Assembly (NCBI GenBank): GCA_001051155.2
Contig: JYIP02000001.1
Location: forward strand, 3,162,001-3,226,000
Reading direction: 5' to 3'
DNA length: 64,000 nt
Source: Chrysoporthe austroafricana
Taxonomy: Eukaryota; Ascomycota; Sordariomycetes; Diaporthales; Cryphonectriaceae
Shown: positions 1 to 13,949 of the stretch, piece after piece
Position numbering within the stretch: the first letter of the stretch is position 1
Layout: every line of letters begins with the position of its first letter
The notes under the pieces: model-generated
The model's database searches: none
What the model was told of the DNA's origin: nothing
The model's input: only the letters and a program-made list of their open reading frames with translations
Program-made: the position numbers and the translations under genes

Positions 1-59
1 AAATAAATTTATTAGCAATTTACGAAATAATAGCTTTTTGCATTTGCTAGAAATTTATT

Positions 60-3000
60 TGCTTTACTTAGCGATTGCTTTTACTTTAATGCGCGCTTAT
101 TGCATTACGGGTTTTTTCGATTTCTTAAAATAAATGGATTAGCTTATTCCAGTATATTTTCTGTTCGTAAGTTGCGTTTTGGCTTGCTTTATTTTCGTAA
201 GGCAGTTATAACGATATTTCCCGGTTTAGGGATTTCTTCCGCTAATAGCCGCTTTCGTTTTATTCCTTCTTGCAATTCGGCTATAGTTTCGCGTTTCCGT
301 TCGAAATTACGTATTATTTCGTCCGTATTCAGGATATTACGGGGTATCCATATATTATAATAGCTAAAGTAATTTATCCATTTTACTAAGTATTTAATTC
401 TGCGCGGATTATATTTATATTTTCGCTTATAGCAGCTAATTATCTTTTCCAGTTCGTAATATCGGTAATCTTTTAAATATTTTTCGATATCCGGATCTTT
501 TAATATATTTATTGAGTCTTAATATATAAAGTTATATTTATAAGAATCCGTTTTAGAAAAATTTGCAAGCATTAATTATATTACTGAAATTATTAAATGG
601 ATATTTATATAAGGAATTAATTTCAATTTATATGCTAAATTCCTTATTTTTCGAATAATTTAGAAAAATCCTATTTTCTATTATAAAAATTTCAGAAATA
701 AGTTACTTAGCAATAAGTACTTATAGCTTAAGCGAATATATATTTAATTATTTAATTCGAAAATTATTTGGCAATAATGCTTATTATATTGCAATTTGGC
801 TATTATTTGCATTTCGGCAATAAAAAGTTAAGCTTTTTCTTAGAAAACTTCTTTTGCTAAGGGTATTATATCCCTTATTTACTAGCCCAATAATAAATTA
901 AATCCGAATAGTATTTGGCTAGCTAAATATTTTATAGCTCGGTTATATGCATTATTTAAGTTAAATTATAATATTAGTATTATTTCGGTCCATTCTGTAT
1001 TAGGGTAGGCGGTTATAAAATGCCGAATTGCTATTTTAACTATTCAGTTTTTTATTTCAGATTGCCCGTCCATTTGCAAATACGAAACGATAGAATAGGC
1101 AAATTTCGTTCCGATAGCTTTCTATAAATATTTCCAGAATTCCGATAGGAATTTCGAATCTCTATCTGAAATAATCCTCTTGAATATTCCCTAGCTAATA
1201 ATATAAAGTATTCGTAAGATAAAAATTGCCCAATTTGCTATAGTATATATTGCATTATCTAATATAATAATTATAACTTTGGAATACTTATCCGTAATTA
1301 TAAGAAATGCATCCAGGAATAGCATTTTAATTAAAGCTTATATAATATTTATAGATAATATTATTAATAGTCCTATAATAAAATCTATAATAATAGTATA
1401 AAATGGGATTAGTAAAAATAATATAAGTTATATTTCTTTTAAAAGTTATTATAAATCGTTTTTATTTTCGTTATAAGCTCGATATATCGATATATAATTG
1501 CGTATTTTAGCATAGCAATATTTAATAACGAATCGATCCGTTAAATTATGCTATATACGGTTTATATTAAAATAGTATTTTCTATTATAAGTTTCTTTAA
1601 TAAAATCTAATGCTATTTTATTCGGGATATATAGTTATTATTTCCCGTAATAATCTTTGAGAAATAATAAGCTATTATAATTTAATATAAAAAGTAATCG
1701 AGCAATTTTGTTTAGGTCTTTCAGTTATTCGATTATTTTAGATTATAAAGAATATTTTTCGTATCTTTTCTTAATATGCCTTTTCATTTTGCTATTTATA
1801 AATATTTTATTAAGAACTTGAATAAGTTCGTTTTCTTATATCTTATTTAGAACGTTTTCGTTATTAATAAGTTTCTGAATAAACGGTAATCTTAATATAG
1901 TATTTGCGAGAATATTCGACTTTCCCGGTATATAATATACTTTCAAGTCGAATTAGCTTAAATATTCCGAAACGAGAATTAGCCGCATATTTGCTTTAAT
2001 CTTATTTACCGTATTTATAAATAACGAATAGATAATATTAATTATCGCTATATAATCGGTAAGGATATAAACTAGCTTGGCTTAATTCGATTCTATTATC
2101 GTCCGTAATTTTCGTACTAATTATATTAAATAAGCTATTTCTAGCTCTATAAGCTAATACTTTCATTCTGCTTTATTAATTATCTTACTTAAATAAAGGA
2201 TTAATTATATAGCTATATTTGCTATTAACGATATTCCATTCTATATATAATTATTTGCTAATTGGAAAATAATGCTTAAAAACCCTATTTCTTTAAATAT
2301 ATTTAGCTAGATAAAGAGAAATTTGTTTAGGATATAATAAAATAAAGCATTCTTAATTTCCAAAGCTATTTTGAAATCGTAAAAACTATTAATTTCGTCC
2401 AGTATTGAATCGAAAATAGCTTACGTAATATAATTTCGCTATCCTATACTTGAAAGTAAATAATTCGATTAATAAGCCTCGCTTAGTATTTTAATTTTCT
2501 TTCTCTAAAATAAATTAATTCTATAATTATATTTAAGAATTAAATAGCATAAATATCCTATAAATCCAATAAACCTTTCCAATTATTGGAATATTTTAGA
2601 GAATTCTAAATTGCGAATAGCTTATATCCGGTATTCCGTATTGGAAATTCCGAATCCGTTTACTTTGAATCTTAAAATCTGGACTAAAAGATATTCAAGA
2701 AACGATTTGAGTCCAATTAATAAAATATTTTTGCATAAAAATAACGAGAAAATAATTTATAAATATTGCAAGTAATCTTATTTTATAATTAAATAAATAA
2801 TAATATCGTTTATAAAAACGGAAGCAAACTTATAATATAATTGTAAAAATTAATTTATAAAATATTAAATATAAAATAGTAAATTTCGAAATCCTATAAA
2901 TAGAATTTTTATCCTTTTTTAATTACGATAATTAATAATAGTAAATCGGTTTTTATAATTTGGATATATTAAGAATTAATAGAAAAATTGCTATGCATTT

Positions 3001-4500
3001 ATTATTATAATATATATTTTTCTTTTTAACTATTTAATAATTTCTTGCTATAATAATAAAGAGTAAGTATTAGGAATTGAGATTTTGTTTAAAGCATATA
3101 AATCGATTATTATATATCTTTTCTTCTAGCTATTTATATTTTTCTAAATTATAAAAATTAATAAACCGAATAATATTATATTTATAACTTATTCAATTCG
3201 ATTTTGCTAGTATAACTTATCCAAAACTTTATTAATTACTTCTTAATTTTCTTTATTTAAATAATATAGCTTTTATCCTATTTTCTAATTCTGTTATTTT
3301 TCGACCAAATCGATTTTTATTTATTAATCGATTAATATATTAACGGGATTTATATTTTTGAAAACTTTAATATATGCTTATATTAATTCTATAATTTTAT
3401 AAAGAAATTCCGGTAAATGCTTGCAAATATATATACCGAAATCAATTTCTAATTTCTTAATAGCTTTATCTTTCCGGATCTCTAATTTATTATTATTTTC
3501 GAAATAATCTCTTATTTCGGGAATTTCCATATCCGGGAATCGGTATTCTTCTAGCTATTTTCCAGTAATTTCTGCAATTTATTAGAAAATATGCTTAATA
3601 AATAATAATTAATCTGAATTCAGCTTTCCTGAAAGCTATAATCCGTCTTGAGTTTATTGAAAAAAGTATTATTGCGCGATATAATAATAGTTATTATAAT
3701 TCGCTAGCAGGGTTATATAATCTGTTTGGAATGGTTCGATTATTTTTAAAAATTGGTTTTTCTGGATCTTTAAAAGGATTGCTATTTAATTTATTATTAG
3801 AACTTCCTTAATTTAATAGCCTATTAAGCAATTTATCTATTCTTTCTATTTCAGCTTAAATAGAAAAGTTATATTTTTAGAATTCGCTTAATATTAATAA
3901 AGATTAGCTTATAAAATTTAAGCAGCATTATTGTAATAATCGCAGCTTTTATTTGCTAGGATTATATTAATATTCGGGCAAATATTTTTACTTTTACTAT
4001 AATATTATTAAAATAACCAAATCGTATAAACGATTTTGAATTCAGAATATCTAGTTCGTAAGGAATATTATATTTCTATTTTAGCAAAATATTTGCTTCC
4101 AATCGATCTAATATTCAAACTCTTATTTGAATACGAAATATAATTAAATAGCTATACTTATTACCCTAGAAATATAAGTCGAATTCAGCTTAGCCTTTTA
4201 CTAGTAATTAGCTTACGCTTCTAAACTTGGCTTTTATATTCTAATTTATTTTCGCTTTAGGAAATTATATTAGCAATTCCTTAGCAATAGTATAACGACT
4301 AGCGCTTATATCGATATAGACTTCTATATCCGGCTTATTCGAATATGCTCTAGTTACGGCTCTTGCATATATATAGCTGCTGCTTTGATAAGGCTTAACT
4401 ATAAGTATAAGAATATTATATCCCAAGATTTCTCTTTTCTATATATCGATTTTAAGAAAATTCTATAGCTAACTGGATAGTTATATAAGGTATTTGATAT
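60..4500 (-). pseudogene. pol remnant (PR-RT-RNH-INT-chromodomain), copy A
   Basis: Minus-strand pol remnant aligning with B's pol. Approximate domains in window coordinates: aspartic protease near 4310-4340, RT and RNase H about 3680-1800, integrase about 1700-700, chromodomain about 480-280. The chromodomain shows the IKYLVKWINY core, close to the usual YLVKWKGY. Frames are broken by TAA and TAG codons. Small plus-strand open frames in this stretch are reverse shadows of pol. Confidence 0.7.
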
Positions 4501-7250
4501 GGAATATGCTTTCGTTTACCGATAGTTTTGCCTTTTCGGTTCGAAAAATCCAAATATCGTTTTCAATTATTACGTTTTCCTTATTAGCTTATTTTTCCAA
4601 CTTATTCTCTTGCCTTTATAAGTTTTCGCTATTTTCGGTCTCTTTATCGTATTTATCGCTATTCGCTATAAACAAATCGTTATTTATAAGGAAATAGCCT
4701 TTTCGAGCTAGCTTATCCTTTTTATCTGGATTATATTGCAATTCTTTATTATCGATATTGAAATTTGCTAAAGTTAATTGAATAAAACGTTTTCTAATAT
4801 CTTTTCGTACGAATCGATAATAAAAGCGCGATTGGAAATTTCGGTTTTTTGAAATTAAATTTCTGCTATTATCTATAATATTAATTAATATCTTCCTAGC
4901 CGTATTAGAGATATTTTGTTATTTGGCTATTTATTCCTGTAATTAGTTCTAAATATCTATTAGCTTTCGCTATTATTCTAATAAAAGCTTTCGGAATTCG
5001 TATTCCGGGATATATCTAATGCTTTTGGATAAATTTGGCTAATTAAATATTCTTATTGAGCGAAATGAATATTCAAGTCCTTAAAGCTTAAATTTTCTAA
5101 AGCGTTTTAGGAATATATTAGCTGGGAAGTAAATATTAATATTGGGAAGATTAGTAGCCGATTGCGTAATTTTCCGTACCGATTACGCAAGTTTACGAAA
5201 TAATCTTATTATGCAATCTAATTCGAAAATATGCTATATTTCTTATTTTACTTTAAGACGTTTTTCGAAATCTTTCGTATTTTTATTTCGACTAAGTTTA
5301 TCGAAATATTTAGCTATTAGTTTTTTATTAATCCGATCTCAAATATTTCTAGCCAAATACGAATTTGGGTATTCGGCTAGCTTAATAAATCGACAAATAT
5401 AATAAATAAATTCCAGAATATTACGGTTATTTCGTACGTTTTTCTTAGAATATTATTAAGCGTTTAGCAAGTCCTTTGCGGTTTTCCGCAATATAGAAAA
5501 ATCTTTTCTCAATTACTTTTTCTATTAATTTTAATTATATTTATACAAAATAAAATCTTTATGCTTTTAAGAAAATAACGTAAAATAGAATTAAATATAT
5601 ACTATTTTAGCTAAGCAAGCGAATAAATGGAAATTAAAATATTTAATGCATTTTATATTTCTAGCTATATATATTTTATATTAATTTATAAAGGCTTAAA
5701 AGTTTTTTCAAATAATAATTTTGCTATTTGTAATAAATATAACTATTAAGTTAGTATAATTATTCCAGTTCTTGTAAAATCGGAATTACTTTATAACCGT
5801 ATCCTTAAATTCTTTATTAATACTAACGGGCAATATTATAAATTTAAATAAATTAAGTTAATAAGCTTAAAGATTTTTGGATTGCTTATAGCCGAATAAT
5901 AAGTTTCGAGAACTATTGCTTTTACTATTGCTAGAATCCGATAAATCCGGTAGTTTATTTGGTTTATTAACTAGTTCTTTTTGGAAATTAGGATTAATTT
6001 TAATATCCGGCTCGGAATTTGAAAATAATTTTTAATCTGATTAATTTCCTGCCCCTAATATAAATATTTGCTAGATATATTCTTTAGTATTAAGAAATGC
6101 CGGTTTAATAGAACGATATCCGTTATTAATATAATATTTCGCGGCCGAAACGGGAAAAAGTTCTTTAGTAAGTTCCGATTAAAGCGCTTGCATATTGAAA
6201 GCTTATTGCAATCGGAATATTTTCTTAAACCCAATATATGCTGCTTTTTCCAAAATAAAGCCGTTTTGGTAAATTGCTTTCATTTCGAATTGCTATAAAA
6301 ACTAGTCTAATAAGCCAATAATTAAGGAAAGAAGGGTTGGGTATTTCTGAAAAATAATAATAAAATTATTCGATTTTCCTTTATTTAATCTTTTTTCCTT
6401 ATAGTTTTCTTTTCCGAAAAATTGCGAATAATCCAATAAACCCGATTAAGGCATTAATATGCCTTTTGCTATAAAGTTTATAAGGTTAGCCGGGATAGCT
6501 ATAATAGAATTTTATTTGGAAATATTCCGATTCTGGGTTCCCGTTAAGGGAAAAGAAATACGCTTACTTCCTAGAACTAGTTATTTTCTTTTGCTTTTAT
6601 TTATTTTTCTTATTATAACTGAAAAACTTTCGGATTTATCGATAAATCTGAAATTTAAATTTTCGGTCGAATATCGTAATAAATAAATATATTTAATTCC
6701 GCTATCAGTATTAATATATTCAAGTATATAATATTTTCGATTTTCGATAAATTATTGCTAAGCCAATTCTTTTAACGGATTTTCCGGATTATTAGGTTAA
6801 AAAGTATTTTCGTTTTCGTTTATTTCTATAAATATTTATTATCGCTTTTCTTCCATTATCGTTTCGGTAAGCTATCGAAATTTGCGATATTTAGAAAAAT
6901 CTTCCCAAAATATATCATTCTTTCCTATTTATTAAAATAAATTCTTATCGAAATTCGACTTTCTTCTTTCTTAAATCTAGCGCTTAAGCAATAAAGGCTA
7001 TTTTTGTTTAATTACTTATGCTTTTGCTTTTTGCAAAAATATATTAGCTTCCCTAGGATTTTGTTTCGCTTTTTCGTATCGATCGGCCAAAAGTTTCTAA
7101 TTAATAAAAGCGTACGCGATTTCGAGAAAGATTTTGATATCCGATATAACCCAATCTTTCTTTTTAGAGTTATTCAAGGCTTATATAAACTTATATACCT
7201 AGGCAAGATACTTGATTTCGATATAATCGATAAATCGCAATAGTAAAATA
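4500..7250 (-). pseudogene. gag-like ORF remnant, copy A
   Basis: Read on the minus strand, this is the inverted copy of the long upstream ORF of B (about 13950-16650). It contains many RIP-type stops. Copy B in the same frame shows a hydrophilic protein of several hundred residues rich in Asn, Lys and Glu, with no recognisable zinc knuckle. Assignment to gag rests on position (between leader and protease), not on a motif. Confidence 0.5.
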
Positions 7251-7314
7251 TTATTGCTAGTAATTGCTATAATGAATTAGCGATAAATTATTAATAAATA
7301 ATTATAATATCTTC

Positions 7315-7465
7315 TATAAGAGCGCTACTTTTACAGAAACCGATATCCTATAAGACCGATATTCTTATAGGAACCGATATTTTATAGAACCGATACTTTT
7401 ATAAAAGCCGTTATCTTATAAAACCAATATTCTTATAAGAGCTATTATTCTATAAAACCGATAAT
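7315..7465 (-). repeat. Minisatellite-like leader of family 1 (copy A)
   Basis: About seven imperfect tandem units of roughly 17-25 bp, built on an ATCGG-CTTTTATAAGA theme (minus strand), lie just downstream of the 5' LTR. The same array is present in copy B at about 13610-13770, so it belongs to the element leader and is not a local expansion. Its function is unknown. Confidence 0.6.
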
Positions 7466-7511
7466 CGAAACCCGATTACGTAATAAAAGCATGCAAAGCG
7501 TAGCTATTAAT

Positions 7512-7719
7512 TGATAGTAAACGTACTAAAATATATTATAAAGCATAATTTTTTTAAGAAAGTAAATTATGCTAAAAGCTTATTAAAGCATTATATAAGC
7601 CTTCCGGTAAGGGTATAGCATCCACTTAGTAAATTTATTGCATATTTACTAGGGGATTTACTATAAATTTACCAGGCGAATCCATTACGAATTTACTTTA
7701 TTTATGGGTTTTGCCATTA
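7512..7719 (-). repeat. 5' LTR of copy A
   Basis: This 208 bp segment, read on the minus strand, begins TAATGGCAAAAC and ends CGTTTACTATCA. It matches the two 207 bp LTRs of copy B. The unmutated ends were probably TGATRG...CTATCA, with the TG start turned into TA. Short GTAAATT-like direct repeats fill its first half. Confidence 0.85.
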
Positions 7720-8547
7720 TAAATAAGATTAGTATATAGAAAAATAAAATCCAAATAATAAAAGAATAGTTTATATCGGGAAAAATTAAAGAAATTAAAG
7801 CATTTTTCAGCTATATTAATTTCTATTAGCAATTTATTCGAAATTATAATAAAATTATATGCTTTTTTATAAATTTTACGAAAAAAGACTGGAAATTTAA
7901 ATGGATATAAGAAATATAAAAAGCATTTAATAAAATCAAAAAACGAATTATATTAAAACCTATATTCTATAAGGCAAATCCAAATAAATTATTTGAAATC
8001 GAAACCGATATATTAAATTATATATTTGGGGGATAATTTAATTAATAAAATAATTAAAGATATTTCAGAATTATAAGTAACTTTTTGAAAAAATTAAATA
8101 ACCCGAAATTTAATTATAGCATTCTAAATAAAGAACTAATAGCAATTATAAAAGCATTTAAAAAATAATAATACTATTTAATAAAGGCTAAATATTAAAT
8201 TATAATGCATTTTAATTATAAAAATTTAATAATATTTATAATAATAAAAGTTTTGAATAAATAATAAATTAAATAAGCGGAATTTTTCTTATAATTTAAT
8301 TTAAAAATTATTTATTGCAAAAGATCTGAAAACGGCAAAGCAAATGCATTTAATAAACGATTAGATTACTAAAATATAGAATTCAAAGAGTTCTAGAATA
8401 TTTTCTAACAAAACAAAAATAGCCATTTTATAAATAAAGCTAAAGAATTCAATACGATTATTAAAATCTTTAATAACGGAAAGAAATTAAGAAATATAAT
8501 TCCGGAAAAATAGAACGAATATATTAGAAATATATATAATGCACTCG
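7720..8547 (+). mobile_element. Ty3/Gypsy fragment D (family 2): RNase H and start of integrase
   Basis: This plus-strand fragment begins at the RT/RNase H junction (right flank of A) and matches C 12650-13360 and F 44740-45570 in order. RNase H-like sequence runs to about 8400 and the N-terminal part of integrase to 8547, where the 5' LTR of C interrupts it after the bases GCACTCG. D's upstream part should lie left of the window, beyond copy A. D's downstream half is not found right of C, which implies a deletion (see findings). Confidence 0.75.
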
Positions 8548-8989
8548 TATTATAACTTAGCAAAAGAATAGGGCATATAAAAGAAAAGATAAATAACAGC
8601 TAAACATTCCGTTTATAACCCTATTCGAAAACCCTTTCTTACCCGCTTACGTAACCCAGGGATAGGGTTATAAAGCAGGGAGGATCTGGAGATTTGCCTT
8701 AAAGCTGCCAGATCCAAAATCTAAGGATTTGCTTTAGAGCTGCTAGATCCAGGACTGAAAAGATAGATATATAAGAATAAAATATCCATTAAAATAAATT
8801 ATTATAGCTTTTCAGTTATCAATCTAAATATTAACTGGACCCTATTATTAATAGCCGCTTAAAGCTTATAAACCTTGCGATATTTAATAATTCAGTTCCG
8901 AAATTCAAAGCTATATTTAATACCGTTTTTGCTAGCATAAAACCTTTTAACCTTATAACTATTTTAGGATTATTGCAATATTTATAACA
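8548..8989 (+). repeat. 5' LTR of element C
   Basis: 442 bp, beginning TATTATAAC (mutated TGTTATAAC) and ending TTTATAACA. It is the same length as the 3' LTR at 48054-48495. It contains a TATA-like GATATATAAG near 8770 and two tandem copies of a roughly 36 bp block around 8688-8757 (AGATCTGGAGATTTGC... / ...AGCTGCTAGATCCAGG). Confidence 0.85.
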
Positions 8990-9009
8990 TTTTGATAATT
9001 CTTATTTAA

Positions 9010-10130
9010 AAACGGTTTAATATATTCCTTTTAAGCAATATCGAGAATATAATAGCGCCCCAAACTCTGTTTTCTTCTAGCAACTAAGCTTTTCAAGAAA
9101 AGCTTCCAACTACCCTTATTAACGAATAATTCCAGCAATAAAACGTAGCCCTTTACTAATAGCTTGAAAAAATCAAAAATAAGGTTATTTATCTTAATGC
9201 TTTGCAATAAGTTAAAGCTTTCAAGCTTAATAAGCCTGGACTTTATAAAGGCATTAAAGAAGATTTCCAAGCCTTCCTAATATAGCTTAAGGCCTATTTC
9301 AAATATTATAGAATTCAATTCAGAATTATTTACAATAAGATTAACTTTGCAAGAAATCGTTTCGAAAAAATTGCCTTTCGATAATAAGAACTAACCTTCC
9401 GAAATTATTTGAATAATAGCAAGAAATTCCGTTCCGAAAATACTAAACGTATTTTCCAGCATTATATTAATTTCGAATTAGCCCTTATTAAAACTTTCGG
9501 AAATCCAAACGAAAGACATATTATAATACGATAATTAAAAGCATTACGATAAACCGGTTCGGTTGCGAATTATATAGCCAAGTTCCGATAAATTATCGCT
9601 TATTTCGATTACGAAAATGAATTCCTTATAAATACTTACTATATAAGACTTAAAGAAGAAATTAAAGACGAATTCTATAAGGAAAACCGACCCGAAAAAT
9701 TTAGCAAGTTTATTAATAAAGCAGTCCGTATCGATAACCGATTCTATAAGCGGCGCTAATAATAACAGAAGAATTATAATAGCATTCCGAAAAACTAACC
9801 CAATTCAGGAAAGCATAAGTTCTAGCAAAAGACCCGAAATAATACGGCTTATTTAAGTATAATATATACTAAACTTATAGAATTAAGTACTTTTATACGA
9901 GAGCAATATAAAAGGGTTACTTATTATAATTGCGGCAAGAAAAGCTATATTGCCCGCAATTATTATTAAAAAAAAAGGAAAAGAAAATAGAAGCCAGTTC
10001 CGGAAAGATAAATTAATATCGCTTAATAATAAGAATCCAATTAGCTAAACAAAAATATCTTGCCAGAATAAGTTACAGACTTTAATTATAGCAATATAAG
10101 CTGGATAGCTTATTATTAAAATTATTATTT
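9010..10130 (+). pseudogene. gag remnant, element C
   Basis: A plus-strand reading matches gag of F and G, including the zinc-knuckle stretch around 9915-9970 (YYNCGKKSYIARNY), where the first Cys, the His and the last Cys of a CCHC knuckle are Tyr. Cys-to-Tyr and His-to-Tyr are exactly what G-to-A and C-to-T transitions produce. Many in-frame TAA/TAG codons occur. Confidence 0.7.
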
Positions 10131-11059
10131 ATTGCATTTCTTAGCAAAAGAAAATTTAGGATAATTTCTATATAAACTTAGGAAATAGAAGCAATTCGTT
10201 ATAAGAAGAAAAGGCTTATTTTATAATACGGCTATAAATAGCAGCGATTCCAATTATTCAAATAACTTTTTCGATATTAAAGAAAAAGACTTAGGAAAAT
10301 TCTTTCTGGATTACTACTTTGAAAGATAATAGGAAGCAATAATAAAAAAAAAACTCGGAATCCAGGATATAATAGCATTAACGCCAAGCATTACGATATT
10401 GCAATATTAATAATCAGATAACTTACTAATCCTTATATTCGGAAAAAAGCTAGAAAAGTATAATATTTTCAATACAAATTAGCTGCAATAAAGATACGGC
10501 AACTGGATAACTAAGCATACGAAAATTAAGTATTTCGTTTATAGGCTTACGCTATAAGAACTCTTTCAAAGTATTTTATTTCAGAATAGCGAATATAAAT
10601 TTCAAGAAAATACGCGAATTAATTACTTATACTTTCATTATCAAAAACTTGCTTAAATATATTATATTTATTATAATTGCTAGATATATTTCAGCAAGAA
10701 AGTTAAATATAATTAGTTTTCAATTAAGAAATAAAATTAATTAATCTAACTTATTACTAAATCCTAAAAGAGATATAGGAAAGTTTTGCATATTAAATAT
10801 AATAACGCATATATCAAGCTACCGGATAATTGCTTTTGGAAATATATTTAAGGAAAAATAATATAGGATTAATGCTATATTATAGCTTGCTCTATCTATA
10901 TGCAAGATAAGGCTAAGGAATAGTATTAATTATATAAGATCGAGAAAATAAAATAGTCTATTTAAAGCCAAACGAGAAAATTAGCAAAGCAAATAGCGAA
11001 ATAAGCCCAGAATACTTTAAAAAAGAAAGATCGCTTATAACGAAATAATAGCCGATCAG

Positions 11060-13361
11060 GATTATAAGGTCTTTATACGCGATTACAAAAGAAGATAAGA
11101 AATATATTATATTAGATATATATATTAACGGGCAGCAATATAGCGCACTTTTAGATAATAACGCATAAGGAAATTTCATTTTGCCAGAAATCGTTAATAA
11201 GGAATAGATTCTTTGAATATAAAAGAAAGATTTTTATAGATTCAATATTATAAAAAAAAAAGCAATTGCATATAATTTTGGTATAATAAATATAGAAACT
11301 AATTACTTACTTATCCAAATTTAAAGCCTTATAATAAATATTATTTTCGATATTACAAATATAGTATAATACGAATTAATTTTAAGAATATTTTAGCTTA
11401 AAAAATATAACCTTTATATCGATTGGACTATTAGCTAGATTTTATAAGAATAAGCTATATTTATTGAAAAAGTTATAATTAACGGAAAAGGAAAAGACTT
11501 AATTACTAAAAATAATATTAAAAGCATACGCTTAAATAAGCTTAGATATACCTTTAAGGCAGAAAGATTTGCTAAAATAAAAGGAAAAGTTATAAGAATT
11601 TCGAACTTATAAGCACAAATTGAAAACGGATTAAAAATTCAAATAACTAGCAATTAGCAAAAGCTTAATATAGTACGGAATATTATAAAACTATATAAAT
11701 TATAAAACTATAAAGAAATATAGCTTCCAAAATAGCAAATATAGAAAGATTACGGATAAAGGTTTAAGCTAACGAATAATAAGCATTTAAAACCCTTAAA
11801 AGCTAAATCCCGAAAATAATAATAAGAAGCAAGCGAAACAAAATACGCTTAATAATACTTTTTATTCTTCTAAATCTCAGAAAATAAAGAAAGACTATTA
11901 CTAGAACTCAAGAACGTACTAAAGGAATATTACGAATTCAAAAAACTATAGCAAAAGAAATTCGATATTAGTTTATTAGAATACAGCCTTTTTAATTATA
12001 AAATTCTATTAAAAGAAAAGATAAAATCGCAAAACTATTCTATTTATAAGCTCGATTAAGCAAAATTCGAAATATTTAAAGAATATATCGACGAAAACCT
12101 AAAAAAAGATTATATACGGAAATTACGTTTACTTGCAAGATATTCAATCTTATTTATACTAAAAAAGAACGGCAAATTACGATTTTATATAGACTACTAA
12201 TAGCTTAATAATATTACGATCAAAAACCGCTATTCTTTACTGCTAATAAAAGAAATACGAGATCGGTTAATAAGAATAAATTGGTTTATTATATTCGATT
12301 TTAAAGAAAGATATTATTATATCCGAATTAAGGAAAATAATATTTGGAAAATAGCATTTAGGACTCGCTATAAGCATTTTGAATATATAATTTTACCTTT
12401 TAGACTAATTAACGCGCTTATATCCTTTTAAGAAATAATTAATAACGTTTTTCGCAAATACTTAAATATTATTATTATCGTTTACTTTAATAATATCTTT
12501 ATTTATTCAAAAAACTTTAAATCTTATAGATAATATATATAATAAATATTCTAAATATCGCAAAATAATAAATTTTTAATCGAATTAAGCAAATGCTATT
12601 TCTATTAATAAAAAATTAATTATTTCGGTTATACGATAAAACTAAGCAAGATTAGCATATAAAAAAATAAAATTTAAATAATAAAGGAATAGCTTATACT
12701 GGAAAAAATAAAAGAAATCAAAGCATTTTTCGGTTATGCTAATTTCTATCGGCAATTTATTCGAGATTATAGCAAAATAATACGCTTTTTTACAGATTTT
12801 ACGAAAAAAAATCGGAAGTTCGAATAGACTTAAAAAGCATAAAAAGCATTCGATAAGATTAAGAAACGAGTTATATCAGAACCAATATTTTGCAAAATAG
12901 ACCCAAATAAGCTATTCGAAATCGAAACCGATATATTAAATTACGCATTAAGAAATTAATTCGATTAATAAGACAACTAAGAATATTTCAGAATTATAAG
13001 CAATTTCTCAAAAAAATTGAATGGCTTAGAACTCAATTATAGCATTCCGAATAAGGAATTAATAGCAATTATAAAAGCATTCGAAAAGTAATAGTATTAT
13101 TTAATTAGAATAAAATATTAAATTATAATATATTCCGATTATAAAAACCTAATAATATTTATAATAACGAAAATCCTGAATAAACGATAAGTTAGATAAG
13201 CAAAATTCTTTTTATAATTCGATTTAAAACTTATTTACTATAAAAGATCGAAAAACGGTAGAATAAATATATTTAGCAAACGATTAAACTATTAAAATGT
13301 AAAACTTAAAGAATTCCAGAATATTTTCTAATAAAACGAAAACGGCAATTTAGTTAATAAT
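11060..13361 (+). pseudogene. pol remnant part 1 (PR, RT, RNase H), element C
   Basis: The protease region near 11140-11185 reads ALLDNNA-GNFILPEI, a mutated form of the retroviral-type LDSGA-x-xxFI active site. RT lies at about 11950-12550, with the palm motif YFNNIFIYS in place of YxDDIxIYS, and RNase H at about 12650-13330. The reading stops at 13361, where copy B is inserted in the N-terminal part of integrase. It resumes at 24018. Confidence 0.75.
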
Positions 13362-13568
13362 TAATAGCAAAACTTATAAACGAAGTAAATTCGTAATGGA
13401 TTCGCTTAGTAAATCTATAATAAATCCCTTAATAAATACGCAATAAATTTACTAAATAAATGCTATACCCTTACCGGAAGGCTTATATAATGCTTTAATA
13501 AGCTTTAGCATAATTTACTTTCTTGGAAAAACTATATTTTATAATATATTTCAATACATTTATTATTA
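13362..13568 (+). repeat. 5' LTR of copy B
   Basis: 207 bp, homologous to 23811-24017 and to the inverse of 7512-7719. It begins TAATAGCAAAAC and ends TTATTATTA (CTATCA in the 3' LTR). The pair differs mainly by C/T and G/A changes. Confidence 0.85.
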
Positions 13569-13609
13569 ATTAATAGCTATGCTTTGCATACTTTTGCTAT
13601 ATAATCGGA

Positions 13610-13770
13610 TTTCAATTATCGGCTTTATAAAATAACGGTTTTTGTAAGAATATCGGTCTTGTAAAATAATAGCTTTTATAAAAATATTAGCTTTATAAAG
13701 TATCGGCTTTTATAAGAATATCGGTCTTATAAGATATCGGCTTTTGTAAAAATAGCATTCCTATAAGAAA
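13610..13770 (+). repeat. Minisatellite-like leader of family 1 (copy B)
   Basis: Imperfect tandem units on an ATCGGCTTTTATAAGA theme lie just after the 5' LTR, matching the inverted array in copy A (7315-7465). Confidence 0.6.
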
Positions 13771-13949
13771 TATTATAATTATTTATCGATAATTTATTGC
13801 TAATTTATTATAATAATTACTAGCAATAACGTTTTATTATTGCAGCTTATCGATTATATTGAAATCAAATATTCTGCTTAAGTATATAAGTTTATATAAG
13901 CTTTGAATGATTCTGAAAAGAAGGATTGAGTTATATCGGATATTAAGAT

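Larger units (their letters stand above)
1..7719 (-). mobile_element. Ty3/Gypsy copy A (family 1), RIP-mutated, left part outside window
   Basis: This element lies on the minus strand, with its 5' LTR at the right end and its 3' part cut off by the window edge. Its sequence is the inverted counterpart of copy B (B 13362-21080 matches A read backwards), including gag-like ORF, protease, RT, integrase and chromodomain. It interrupts the family-2 element D: the sequence right of 7719 resumes inside D's RT/RNase H junction. Stops of the TAA/TAG type occur throughout all frames, so it cannot make protein. If A is as long as B (10.66 kb), about 2.9 kb lies left of the window. Confidence 0.85.

Noticed and set aside
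100..7243. Seven small plus-strand open frames in copy A
   Set aside because: They are reverse-strand shadows of a RIP-mutated pol/gag; their translations mirror those in copy B.
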